This document shows positions 55,392 through 64,000 of a stretch of 64,000 nt of DNA, in pieces. A program made the translations under genes and the position numbers. The stretch comes from Chitinophaga horti. GTDB lineage: Bacteria > Bacteroidota > Bacteroidia > Chitinophagales > Chitinophagaceae. The stretch covers positions 3,906,001-3,970,000 of the forward strand of contig NZ_CP107006.1 in the NCBI RefSeq assembly GCF_022867795.2, in the 5' to 3' direction. Within the stretch, counting starts at the first letter, position 1. Every line of letters starts with the position of its first letter. Below the pieces are notes generated by a model. The model had not been told where the DNA came from. It saw only the letters and a list, made by a program, of their open reading frames with translations, and did no database searches.

Positions 55392-55523
55392 AAAGCAATT
55401 TTCTTACCTGTTATGTTTTGATAGTTGTCGCGTATAAAATGTACGCGCTTCATGTAATGCCGTCTGCCACAAGCAAGGCCGCATGCATGCGATTTATTGA
55501 ATTGTTTAAACAGGAAATACAAA

Positions 55524-57896
55524 ATGAAAAATGTCATGCTCCTGGCCATGCTGTTCGTCGCAGCATTCGCACAGGCACAGGTAAACGTCACGGGCGTTGT
55601 TACCAACAAAACTACCGGCCGCCCTGTTACGGGCGCCACCGTCACCATCCAGAATTTTGGCACGCATACCGATAATAACGGCCGCTATTACCTGAGGCTT
55701 CGCGACGCGGGCACTTATCCGCTAATGGTGAGCTTCATCGGATACACCACTTACCTCTACCCAACTTCATTTACTACAGGCGACAATACGATCAATGTAT
55801 CGCTGGAAGAGACAGGCTTGTTCGTAAAGCCGGTAGAGATCAGCAGCCTGCGCGCCGGTGCTACTGCGCCTTTTACTAAATCATCGCTCAGCGCGGAGGA
55901 TATCAAAAAGCAAAACCTCGGACAAGATCTCCCCATGCTGCTGAACCAGCTGCCAGGTGTGGTAACGAATTCCGACGCAGGTGCAGGCATCGGGTATACT
56001 AATTTCCGGGTGCGTGGTTCGGATGTTACACGTGTTAATATCACGGTAAACGGTATCCCTATCAACGATGCAGAATCGCAAGGGGTATTTTTCGTAAACA
56101 TGCCGGACTTCGCGTCTTCGGTAAACAGTATTCAACTGCAACGCGGTGTGGGTACTTCTACCAACGGTGCCGGCGCATTCGGCGCCTCGCTGAACTTAAG
56201 CACAAATACGTTTAACGACAAAGCATACGCTGAAGTAGATAACAGCTACGGTTCCTTCAATAGCTGGAAACATACGGTAAAGGCAGGCACAGGTTTACTG
56301 AACGACCACTTCACCGTGGATGCCCGTCTCTCCAAAATCACTTCCGATGGTTATATCGACCGTGCCACTTCGGACCTGCAATCGTTCTACACTTCCGCGG
56401 CTTACATTGCCAAAAAAACAGCGGTACGCCTGAACGTTTTCGGGGGCAAGGAAAAAACGTACCAGGCATGGAACGGTATCGACTCTGCCACGCTGGCCGA
56501 CAACCGTCGCTACAACTCCAGCGGTACCGAAAAACCAGGTGAACCATATGATAACGAAACGGATAACTACCAGCAAACGCACTACCAGCTCTCGCTCAAC
56601 CAGGGTATTACCGATAACCTGAACTTTAACGTAGCGCTGCATCTCACCAGGGGTAAGGGCTACTATGAGTCTTATTATGGCGACGATTCCTACACGGAGT
56701 TCGGACTGCCTAACCCGGTAGTAAATGGCACAGAGATCACTGAAACAGACATGGTACGCCAGCTGTGGCTCGACAACTATTTTTACGGTGGTGTTTTTTC
56801 CATCAACCACAGTATGAAAAAATTTAATTGGAGCCTCGGTGGTGGCTGGAATAAATACGACGGCGACCACTATGGTAAAATTATCTGGGCGCAGAACGGC
56901 GGTATCGACAAAGATCATAAATGGTACGACCTGGATGCAACTAAAACAGATGTAAACGTATACTGGAAAGGCGAATACTCCCCTATCGAAAAACTGAGTG
57001 TGTTTGCAGATATGCAATATCGCCATGTAGGGTATGACATCAACGGTTTCCGTAAGCGCCCGAACGTAGAACAACACAACAAATACAACTTCTTCAACCC
57101 GAAAGTAGGCGTGACTTATCACGTAAATAACTTCCAGTATGCTTACGCATCGTTCGCTATCGGTAATAAAGAACCTAACCGCGATGATTTCGAAGCCGGC
57201 ACCACGCAAACGCCTGAACACGAAACCCTGCGCAACCTGGAAGCTGGTTATGTATACACCAGTCAACGGGTAGGATTACAGGCGAACGTGTACTACATGA
57301 ACTACAAAAATCAACTGGTACTTACCGGCAAGATCAACGACGTAGGTGCTTATACCCGCAGCAACATACCCGAAAGCTACCGCCTGGGCCTGGAACTGCA
57401 GGGCAGCGTGAAACTCGGCAGCTATGTAGACGTAGCCGCTAACATCGCATTAAGCCGCAACAAGATCAAAGACTTCACCGAGTATATTGATGACTACGAC
57501 AACGGCGGACAGAAAGAAGTGAACCATGGCGAAACGGACATTTCTTTCTCTCCTGATGTAACAGGTGGTTACACTTTCACCGTAAAGCCCGTTAAAGGCC
57601 TCAATATTGACCTGTTAGGCAAATATGTAAGCCGCCAGTACCTCGACAACACTTCGATCAAAAGAAGAAGCCTGGATGGCTATTACGTGCAGGATGTGCG
57701 CATCAACTACCTGGTGCCGCAGAAACTCGTAAAAGAGCTGGGGCTTCAACTCATGCTGAACAACGTGTTTAACAAGATGTATGTGCCGAACGGTTATACG
57801 TTCAGCTATATCGAGGGCGGACAACTCATCACCGGCAACGGTTACTTGCCTATGGCTGGTTTCAACGTAATGGGCGGTGTTCACATCGGTTTCTAA
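55524..57896 (+). CDS. TonB-dependent outer-membrane receptor, predicted thiamine uptake
   Basis: 790 residues from ATG 55524 (signal peptide NVMLLAMLFVAAFAQAQ). It has a carboxypeptidase-regulatory-like domain (about 20-100), a plug (about 120-230, with LLNQLPGVVTNSDAGAG and FRVRGSDVTRVNITVNGIP), and a 22-strand barrel that ends in phenylalanine (GGVHIGF). No SusD partner is adjacent, so it acts alone. The TPP riboswitch upstream is the main basis for the thiamine assignment; such riboswitch-linked receptors (OmpTh-like) are known in Bacteroidetes. Confidence 0.85.
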   Translation: MKNVMLLAMLFVAAFAQAQVNVTGVVTNKTTGRPVTGATVTIQNFGTHTDNNGRYYLRLRDAGTYPLMVSFIGYTTYLYPTSFTTGDNTINVSLEETGLFVKPVEISSLRAGATAPFTKSSLSAEDIKKQNLGQDLPMLLNQLPGVVTNSDAGAGIGYTNFRVRGSDVTRVNITVNGIPINDAESQGVFFVNMPDFASSVNSIQLQRGVGTSTNGAGAFGASLNLSTNTFNDKAYAEVDNSYGSFNSWKHTVKAGTGLLNDHFTVDARLSKITSDGYIDRATSDLQSFYTSAAYIAKKTAVRLNVFGGKEKTYQAWNGIDSATLADNRRYNSSGTEKPGEPYDNETDNYQQTHYQLSLNQGITDNLNFNVALHLTRGKGYYESYYGDDSYTEFGLPNPVVNGTEITETDMVRQLWLDNYFYGGVFSINHSMKKFNWSLGGGWNKYDGDHYGKIIWAQNGGIDKDHKWYDLDATKTDVNVYWKGEYSPIEKLSVFADMQYRHVGYDINGFRKRPNVEQHNKYNFFNPKVGVTYHVNNFQYAYASFAIGNKEPNRDDFEAGTTQTPEHETLRNLEAGYVYTSQRVGLQANVYYMNYKNQLVLTGKINDVGAYTRSNIPESYRLGLELQGSVKLGSYVDVAANIALSRNKIKDFTEYIDDYDNGGQKEVNHGETDISFSPDVTGGYTFTVKPVKGLNIDLLGKYVSRQYLDNTSIKRRSLDGYYVQDVRINYLVPQKLVKELGLQLMLNNVFNKMYVPNGYTFSYIEGGQLITGNGYLPMAGFNVMGGVHIGF

Positions 57897-57918
57897 CCTA
57901 TCCTTCTTATAAAAACTA

Positions 57919-57949
57919 AAGAGGCCGTCTTGCATTAAGACGGCCTCTT
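57919..57949. terminator. Bidirectional terminator between receptor gene and argH
   Basis: A 13-bp perfect stem (57919-57931 with 57937-57949) with a 5-base loop. Confidence 0.8.
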
Positions 57950-57968
57950 CGTTTATCAGCAATAGTGA

Positions 57969-59299
57969 TTACGCCAGTAACGTATCCACCGCTTTGTGTA
58001 CTTTTTCAAAATTGAAATCCGCCAGCACTTTATCCATCATGCCTTTGATCTCTGCGTTGCAGAGGTTACCGATGCTACCTTCATGCGTATGATGCACATG
58101 GGTATCTGTCATGAACGAGCCATTCTCGATATCCATTCCCACTTTCTTATACGCTTCGCGGAAAGGAGTACCTTCCAGCACGAGGTTGTTCACCACTTCC
58201 ACGCTGAAAAGATATTTATACTTTTCATCCTGCAGGATATTCTCTTTCACTTTGATGTTTTCGATCATCAGCTTCGCCATATGAATGCACGAAGTGAGTG
58301 TACCGAATGCAGGAAACAGATTTTCCTTCAGCAGCTGTAAGTCACGATGGTAGCCGGATGGCAAGTTCACCGTCATCATCGCGATCTCGTTCGGCAGGGC
58401 CTGGATCTTATTGCCATGTGAGCGGATCAGTTCCCAAACATCAGGATTTTTTTGTGTGGCATAATGCTCGAACCGGTCGTTAACTCGTCCGGGAAGCTGA
58501 TGAAGCCGAAGTTCTGGTTCATGAACATACAGGCGTCCATCGCCATTTTCGACAGTGTGGCGGCAATACCGGCCAGTGCGAAAGCAACGATCTTTTCTGT
58601 TTTACCACGACCCATTTGTGCGTACACCACGTTGTAGTTGAGGTCTTCAAAACCGAGCAACTGCGTAGTCATGGTACGATTCAACGGGAAAGAAGAACCG
58701 TAACCGGCAGCGGAACCCAGCGGGTTTTTGTTCACGGTTTTGTAAGCACCTTGCAATACCACCAGGTCGTCTACCAGGCTCTCCGCATAAGCGCCAAACC
58801 ACAAGCCAAACGAAGATGGCATAGCGATTTGCAGATGGGTATAACCGGGCAGCAGGTGATTTTTATATGCCTCGCTCTGTTGCTGCAACAGGTCGAACAA
58901 CGCTTTTACTTCACCCACCAGCACTTCCAGTTCGTGACGCAGGAACAGCTTTAGGTCCACTAAAACCTGGTCGTTGCGGGAACGGCCACTGTGGATCTTT
59001 TTGCCTACTTCTCCAAGGCGGCGGGTGAGCAACAATTCCACCTGGGAATGAATGTCCTCCACTCCTTCTTCCAGTTTAAAATCGCCGCTTTGTATTTCTT
59101 TGTAGATGTTTTTCAGCTCCTGTTGCAGGATGGTCAACTCGTCTTTTTCCAACAGGTTGATGGACTGCAGCATGGCAATATGCGCCAGCGATCCCAGCAC
59201 GTCGAAGGGTGCAAGGTAGGTATCCATTTCCTGGTCTTTACCTACCGTGAACTTTTCTACAGCGGCCAGGGCTGCCTTATCTTTTTGCCATAATTTCAT
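57969..59299 (-). pseudogene. argH: Argininosuccinate lyase, frameshifted in an A-tract
   Basis: Reading from ATG 59299, the frame has all ArgH marks up to TTGSSIMPHKK, then changes to ILMFGN and stops at 58427. Moving to the -1 frame right after MPHKK gives NPDVWELIRSHGNKIQALPN, as normal ArgH has, and continues to the usual end at 57969. The change is at an A7 run (plus-strand T run 58447-58453) where eight A are needed. The restored length is exactly 444 codons. ArgH makes arginine and fumarate from argininosuccinate. Possibilities are a true mutation, an assembly error in the homopolymer, or slippage that keeps the gene active. The rest of the operon is intact, favouring the last two. Confidence 0.85.
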
Positions 59300-59323
59300 A
59301 TCGCTCGTGTTACGATGAATACA

Positions 59324-60391
59324 TTACGCATTCACCATGGTCAATAATCTGATGTAAGTATCAATCCCCTGCTGAATTTCTTCCAGGTAGATAAACTCGT
59401 CCGCCGTGTGTGAACGTGCGCTGTCACCAGGGCCGATCTTGATCGACGTAGCCGGTATCAGCGCCTGGTCGGAAGTAGTGGGCGATCCGTAAGGTTTCTT
59501 ACCGATGCTTAAACCCGCCTGTACAAACGGATGGTCCAGCGGTATGGAAGATGGGCGCATACGCATGGAGCGTGGCTTCACATCGCACTGCACGTTTTGT
59601 TTTACGGTGTCCAGTATCTCTTCCAGGGTATATTTGTCTGTAGCCCGCACGTCTACTACAAACGAGCAGTCGGCCGGCACTACGTTATGTGCTTTGTTGG
59701 AAGTTTGTATCACGGTCACACTCATCTTCACCGGCCCCAGTGTTGGCGACACTTCCGGGAAACGGTAATCGCGGAACCAGGCAATGTCGTTCATTGCTTT
59801 ATATAAAGCGTTTTCGCCCTCTTCACGCGCTGCGTGACCTGCTTTGCCATGACTGGTACAATCGAGCACCATCAAACCTTTTTCGGCTACGGCCATGTCG
59901 GTCAACGTAGGCTCGCCTACGATCGCAAAATCGATGGGCGGCAAATCTTTCAATATACTCTCAATACCATTTACGCCGCTGATTTCCTCTTCGGCAGTCG
60001 CCGCCAGCACGATATTATAGCGCAGGTTTTCTGCTTCATAAAAGTGGCAGAAAGCCGCAATCAGGCTAACGAGGCAACCGCCGGCATCGTTACTGCCGAG
60101 GCCATACAGCTTACCGTCCACCACATCCGGCGAAAACGGATCGCGGGTGTATTGCGGATTGGGCTTTACGGTATCGTGGTGAGAGTTAAGAAGGATGGTG
60201 GGTTTGGCGGGATCGAAGTGTTTATTACGCGCCCAAACGTTATTCAGGTGTTGCTGCCAGCTTACGCCCCTGTCGGACAGGAATTGCGCGATAGCAGCGG
60301 CAGTCCCCTCCTCTTCCCGGCTAAGGGAAGGAATGGAGATCAGCTGTTGTAAAAGTTGTACTGCGTCGTCATAGCGTCGTTGGTCCCACAT
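59324..60391 (-). CDS. argE: M20 family deacylase (acetyl/succinylornithine deacetylase type)
   Basis: 355 residues. The metal site residues are in LLNSHHDTVKPN (His, Asp), LYGLGSNDAGGCLVSL (Asp), AATAEEEISGVNG (Glu-Glu), AIVGEPTLTDMAV and the C-terminal GPGDSARSHTADEF (His); dimerisation domain between about 165 and 275. In arginine biosynthesis such enzymes remove the N-acyl group from citrulline or ornithine. Because the carbamoyltransferase acts on an N-acylated ornithine here, the likely substrate is N-acetyl- or N-succinylcitrulline. It lies between argB and argH. Confidence 0.85.
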   Translation of the reverse strand: MWDQRRYDDAVQLLQQLISIPSLSREEEGTAAAIAQFLSDRGVSWQQHLNNVWARNKHFDPAKPTILLNSHHDTVKPNPQYTRDPFSPDVVDGKLYGLGSNDAGGCLVSLIAAFCHFYEAENLRYNIVLAATAEEEISGVNGIESILKDLPPIDFAIVGEPTLTDMAVAEKGLMVLDCTSHGKAGHAAREEGENALYKAMNDIAWFRDYRFPEVSPTLGPVKMSVTVIQTSNKAHNVVPADCSFVVDVRATDKYTLEEILDTVKQNVQCDVKPRSMRMRPSSIPLDHPFVQAGLSIGKKPYGSPTTSDQALIPATSIKIGPGDSARSHTADEFIYLEEIQQGIDTYIRLLTMVNA

Positions 60392-60393
60392 AA

Positions 60394-61185
60394 TCAGCGT
60401 ATTAATGTACCGGCTACGGCTCCCGTGGTATTCGGCAGCACATCGTTGGCATGTCCTATCAGCACTTCATTCACCCCGCTTTCGATGGCCGAAAAAGCAT
60501 TTTCCAGCTTTGGCAGAATACCGTCGGACAGTACGCCGTCCGCCAGTAACTGTTGATATATTTCGCGGTCGATCAGGTTGATCACCGCATTGTCGTCATT
60601 CGCATCGCGCAGCACGCCGCGTTTCTCGAAGCAATAGATCAGCCGCACGGTGTAGTGTGCAGACAAAGCCGTCGCAAGGGAAGACGCGATCGTGTCGGCA
60701 TTGGTATTCAATATCTGGCTGTTGCCATCGTGTGTAAGCGGCGCGAATACCGGCGTAAGACCAGCTTCCAGCATCGCTTTCAGCGGAGCAACATTTAATT
60801 TTGATGGTTCAACATCGCCTACAAATCCGTAGTCGATGGTTTTTACGGGGCGTTTTACAGCGGGAATAATATTCGCATCGGCGCCGGTTAAACCTATGGC
60901 ATTACATTGCAGCGATTGCAATTTAGCGACCACCTGTTTGTTCACCAGTCCGCCGTACACCATGGTCACCACGTCGATGGTAGCTGCATCAGTAATCCTG
61001 CGGCCGTCAACGTACTTACTTTCAATACCCAGCTTATCCCCAATGCGGGTGGCTATTTTGCCGCCGCCGTGGATCAGCACCTTATGCCCTTTGACCTGCG
61101 CGAAATCAGCCAGGAACCTGTCCAGCAATGCCGGGTTATCGATAACGTTGCCGCCTACTTTAATTACATACAATGCTTCCGCCAT
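60394..61185 (-). CDS. argB: Acetylglutamate kinase
   Basis: 263 residues of the amino-acid kinase fold. Visible are VIKVGGNVIDNP, VLIHGGGKIATRIGDKLG, GLTGADANII and GLTPVFAPLTHDGNSQILNTNADTIASSLA, with KLENAFSAIESGVNEVLIGHA near the C-terminus. It phosphorylates N-acyl-glutamate, the second step of arginine synthesis. In this operon the acyl group may be succinyl rather than acetyl. Two bases separate it from argE. Confidence 0.92.
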   Translation of the reverse strand: MAEALYVIKVGGNVIDNPALLDRFLADFAQVKGHKVLIHGGGKIATRIGDKLGIESKYVDGRRITDAATIDVVTMVYGGLVNKQVVAKLQSLQCNAIGLTGADANIIPAVKRPVKTIDYGFVGDVEPSKLNVAPLKAMLEAGLTPVFAPLTHDGNSQILNTNADTIASSLATALSAHYTVRLIYCFEKRGVLRDANDDNAVINLIDREIYQQLLADGVLSDGILPKLENAFSAIESGVNEVLIGHANDVLPNTTGAVAGTLIR

Positions 61186-61190
61186 AAATA

Positions 61191-62147
61191 CTATTTTCCG
61201 TTCTTCAGGATTTCACTCAATACTGCCTGGGCCGCCCATACACGGTTACCCGCTTCCGGGATCACGATGGAGTTTGGCCCGTCGAGTACTTCGTCGGCGA
61301 TCACCACATTACGACGCACCGGCAAACAGTGCATGATTTTCGCATCGTTGGTATTCTTCAAACGCTCGTTGGTTACCATCCAGGCCGGATCAGAATTGAT
61401 GATCTTTCCATAGTCCTGGTAAGACGACCAGTTCTTCACATACACGAAATCTGCACCTTCCAGGGCCTTCTCCTGGTTGTACTCAATTTTCGCGCTGCCG
61501 CTGAATTTCGGGTCCAGTTCATATCCTTCGGGATGGGTGATGGTGAAATCTACTTCTCCCCAGGCGTTCATCCACTGTGCAAAAGAGTTGGGAACAGCCT
61601 GCGGCAACGCTTTTACGTGCGGTGCCCAGGTCATTACCACTTTCGGTTTGCGGGGCGCGGTCCAGCGTTCTTTGATGGTGATCACGTCGGTAAGGCTCTG
61701 CAACGGGTGCAGGGTAGCACTTTCCAGGCTCACCACCGGTACGCCGGCGTACTTAATGAACTGGTTGATGTATTTCTCTGAGTAATCTTCCTGCTTATCT
61801 TTCAAACCAGGAAAAGTACGGATGGCCATAATATCGAAGTACTGGCCCATTACCGCTGCTGCTTCTCTCACGTGCTCGGAGGTGTTGCCGTTCATGACAA
61901 CGCCATCGTTCATTTCCAGCTGCCAGCCTTCTTTATCGATGTTAAAAACCACGACTTCCATACCCAGGTTTCGCGCGGCTACCTGTGTACTGAGGCGGGT
62001 ACGTAAACTGGGATTCAAAAAGATCATTCCCAGTGTTTTGTTTTCTCCTAAACCTTTATCCTTGTGAGGATTCTTCTTGTAATCCAGGGCGATGTCCACT
62101 AACCGCGGCACACCCGGAACGTCTTCAGTTGAAATGAATTGTTTCAT
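61191..62147 (-). CDS. argF': N-acetyl/N-succinyl-ornithine carbamoyltransferase
   Basis: 318 residues. Carbamoyl phosphate site is FLNPSLRTRLS (usual S-T-R-T-R changed to S-L-R-T-R, as in the acyl-ornithine enzymes), the second is HPLQSLTDV and the third is MHCLPVRRN rather than the MHCLPA of OTCase, which together place it with the AOTCase/SOTCase branch. The loop that decides acetyl against succinyl reads MNGNTSEHV; the position that is Glu in Xanthomonas AOTCase and Pro in Bacteroides SOTCase appears to be Ser. It carbamoylates the N-acylated ornithine. Confidence 0.9.
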   Translation of the reverse strand: MKQFISTEDVPGVPRLVDIALDYKKNPHKDKGLGENKTLGMIFLNPSLRTRLSTQVAARNLGMEVVVFNIDKEGWQLEMNDGVVMNGNTSEHVREAAAVMGQYFDIMAIRTFPGLKDKQEDYSEKYINQFIKYAGVPVVSLESATLHPLQSLTDVITIKERWTAPRKPKVVMTWAPHVKALPQAVPNSFAQWMNAWGEVDFTITHPEGYELDPKFSGSAKIEYNQEKALEGADFVYVKNWSSYQDYGKIINSDPAWMVTNERLKNTNDAKIMHCLPVRRNVVIADEVLDGPNSIVIPEAGNRVWAAQAVLSEILKNGK

Positions 62148-62189
62148 GCTGATTCCATGTTAAGACCTTTCGGCCTGCGCGTTTGATAA

Positions 62190-63314
62190 TTATGCTAATT
62201 CCTCTTTTAATGCGGACAAAAACTGGTCTGCATGTTCCTGTGTAAGGGCCAGTGAAGGCAGCAGCCTGATCACGTTTGGCTTTGCTTCACCTGTAAATAT
62301 TTTGTGCTTCGCTAAAAGGTTCTTTCTAACATGCGACAGCTCCTCCGGCAATTCGATACCGATCATTAAGCCCCTGCCCCTTACTTCTTTAATTTTCGGG
62401 AGAGATTTCAATTGCTCCATCAGGTAGTTGCCGATCTTTTCTGCGTTCGCGATCAAACCATCCTGCTCGATCACCTCCAGCACAGCGAGTGCCGCCGCGC
62501 AAGCCAGGTGATTACCGCCGAATGTAGTGCCCAGCAATCCGTAAGACGCCTGGAACTTTGGTGAAATACTGATCGCGCCGATCGGGAAACCATTGCCCAT
62601 TCCTTTCGCCATCGTATAGATATCGGCGTTGATACCCGCCCAGTCGTGCGAGTAAAATTTACCGCTCCTGCCATAACCACACTGTACGGAGTCAGCGATG
62701 AAAGCGGCGTTATGCGTATCGCACAGTGTCCTGATTTTTCTCAGGAAACTATCACTCGCTACGTTAATACCACCTACACCTTGTATGCCTTCGATGATCA
62801 CGGATGATACTTCATACTGCTGAAACGCCTGTTCCAGCGCAGCTTCATCTTCCCAGGGGAGAAATACTACGTTGTCGGTTTCATTCACCGGCGCTACGAT
62901 TTTCGGGTTGTCTGTAACCGCTACTGCCAGGGATGTTCTGCCGTGAAACGCCTTTTTAAATGCGATCACTTTCTTCTTGCCATTGTGGAAAGATGCCAGT
63001 TTCAGCGCGTTCTCGTTCGCTTCAGCGCCGGAGTTACAAAGGAACAGCTGGTAGTCGGTTTTGCCGGATACTTGTCCCAGTTTTTCGGCCAGTTGCACCT
63101 GCAAAGGAATCTTTACAGAGTTGGAATAGAAGCCCACTTTGCCAAGTTGCTCCGTGAGCCTTTTTACGTAGTGAGGATGGGTGTGACCGATAGAAATAAC
63201 GGCATGGCCGCCATACATATCGAGATATTGTGTGCCTTTATCGTCCCAAACATTGGAGCCGAGGGCCTTTTCAATTACTATATCGTTAATTGGATAAACG
63301 TCGAACAGTTTCAT
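62190..63314 (-). CDS. argD: Acetyl/succinylornithine aminotransferase
   Basis: 374 residues, class III PLP aminotransferase. Seen: DMYGGHAVISIGHTHPHYV, FLCNSGAEANENALKLA, AFHGRTSLAVAVT, IIEGIQGVGGINVA, FIADSVQCGYGRSGKF and TMAKGMGNGFPIGAI with the PLP lysine. It converts N-acyl-glutamate semialdehyde to N-acyl-ornithine using glutamate. Located between argC and argF' in the operon. Confidence 0.9.
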   Translation of the reverse strand: MKLFDVYPINDIVIEKALGSNVWDDKGTQYLDMYGGHAVISIGHTHPHYVKRLTEQLGKVGFYSNSVKIPLQVQLAEKLGQVSGKTDYQLFLCNSGAEANENALKLASFHNGKKKVIAFKKAFHGRTSLAVAVTDNPKIVAPVNETDNVVFLPWEDEAALEQAFQQYEVSSVIIEGIQGVGGINVASDSFLRKIRTLCDTHNAAFIADSVQCGYGRSGKFYSHDWAGINADIYTMAKGMGNGFPIGAISISPKFQASYGLLGTTFGGNHLACAAALAVLEVIEQDGLIANAEKIGNYLMEQLKSLPKIKEVRGRGLMIGIELPEELSHVRKNLLAKHKIFTGEAKPNVIRLLPSLALTQEHADQFLSALKEELA

Positions 63315-63347
63315 TGTGCTTGTAAGATTACCGGTTTACACCGTGAT

Positions 63348-64000
63348 TTAAAATACGATTGACTTCAGTTTCAATCCTGCCGTTTCCTCCAGTCCAAACA
63401 TCAGGTTCATGTTTTGCACCGCCTGTCCGGACGCGCCTTTCAGGAGATTGTCCTCAATCGAATGGATGACCAGTTTGTTACCGGTTTTTTCCAGTTGAAT
63501 GAGCACTTTGTTGGTGTTCACTACCTGTTTCAGATCGATTTGCTTTTCGCTTACGTGGGTAAACGCAGCATCTGCATAAAAATCTTTGTACAGTTTGATG
63601 GCATCTTCCAGGGAAAGGTCGCAGGATAGATAAGAGGTGATCCAGATGCCGCGCGGATAATCACCGCGAACAGGCACAAAGTTGATCTCCCCGCCGAAAG
63701 CAGGCTGCATAGCCTGCAGGGTTCGTCGTATTTCTTTCAGGTGCTGGTGGGTAAGCACTTTGTACGTAGACACGTTGTTTGCTCTCCAGGTAAAGTGGCT
63801 GGTAGCCTGCAGGCTTTGACCTGCACCTGTGGAGCCGGTAATACCGGTGGTATGCACTTCGTTCAGCAAACCGGCCTTTGCCAGTGGCAGAAGACCTAGC
63901 TGGATAGCGGTCGCAAAACAACCGGGGTTGGCGATGTTATTCGCCTGTTGAATAGCTTCCCTGTTGGCTTCCGGCAAACCGTACACAAATTCCCTTCCCG
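63348..64000 (-). CDS. argC: N-acetyl-gamma-glutamyl-phosphate reductase, C-terminal part (cut by window edge)
   Basis: The frame is open to the right edge; about 217 residues are visible (continuing REFVYGLPEANRE). The catalytic cysteine lies in NIANPGCFATAIQLGLLPL, then TTGITGSTGAGQSLQA and the substrate region with FVPVRGDYPRGIWIT. The NAD-binding N-terminus lies outside. It reduces N-acyl-glutamyl phosphate to the semialdehyde. It is upstream of argD by 33 bases and probably near the start of the operon. Confidence 0.92.
   Translation of the reverse strand, partial: GREFVYGLPEANREAIQQANNIANPGCFATAIQLGLLPLAKAGLLNEVHTTGITGSTGAGQSLQATSHFTWRANNVSTYKVLTHQHLKEIRRTLQAMQPAFGGEINFVPVRGDYPRGIWITSYLSCDLSLEDAIKLYKDFYADAAFTHVSEKQIDLKQVVNTNKVLIQLEKTGNKLVIHSIEDNLLKGASGQAVQNMNLMFGLEETAGLKLKSIVF

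Overview
The window is a chromosomal segment of a member of the Bacteroidota, most likely a Chitinophagaceae (Chitinophaga-like) species. The evidence is: promoter -7 elements of the TAnnTTTG type, in several cases with TTTG about 19 bases upstream; almost no Shine-Dalgarno sequences; a TonB-dependent receptor with a carboxypeptidase-regulatory-like N-domain; M56 proteins fused to TonB C-terminal domains; an N-acetyl/N-succinyl-ornithine carbamoyltransferase in place of OTCase; and a three-gene SdhCAB fumarate reductase/succinate dehydrogenase of the Bacteroidetes type. Genus is an inference; no rRNA is present. Gene density is high, and I see no prophage, insertion sequence, CRISPR array or secondary-metabolite cluster.

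Layout. 0-10 kb: edge of a trypsin-like protease, an aspartyl protease-like protein, a SAM-riboswitch-controlled metB-hom operon, DUF2851, an OsmC protein, an outer-membrane protein, lipA, a CPCC protein, a phosphodiester glycosidase-like protein and an SdpI-family protein. 10-24 kb: AsmA-like protein, trmH, a TlpA-like thioredoxin, the DUF2520-kdsC-ubiA-maf block, topA, a SirB1-like protein, an M48 lipoprotein, plsY and prmA. 24-40 kb: pnp, rpsO, ftsE, a blaI/M56-TonB pair, purM, ribF, holA, an exonuclease, a coiled-coil membrane protein, a single-domain response regulator, a YbiT-type ABC-F protein, an MscS channel and an unknown protein. 40-54 kb: an S9 oligopeptidase, sdhCAB, a murK-like kinase plus murQ (cell-wall sugar recycling) with an unknown third gene, a CtpA-type protease, two small membrane proteins, a small lipoprotein, der and era, and an initiator tRNA. 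54-64 kb: ssb, a TPP-riboswitch-controlled TonB receptor (predicted thiamine uptake) and an arginine operon argC-argD-argF'-argB-argE-argH that runs off the right edge.

The most notable observations are: argH is split by a one-base loss in an A-tract, where a -1 slip would restore exactly 443 codons; both vitamin/amino-acid riboswitches are complete, with a promoter and, for SAM, an attenuator; the blaI promoter carries a palindrome directly over its -33 element, and its partner is an M56 protease with two TonB domains; an ABC-F protein has lost the Walker A lysine in its second ATPase domain; a 107-bp duplication lies in the junction of two convergent genes; an 11-bp-period repeat switches orientation around a central palindrome; and an 18-bp perfect palindrome sits at the start of the osmC-like gene. 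Most of the window is otherwise ordinary housekeeping DNA, and I do not claim a wholly new system.
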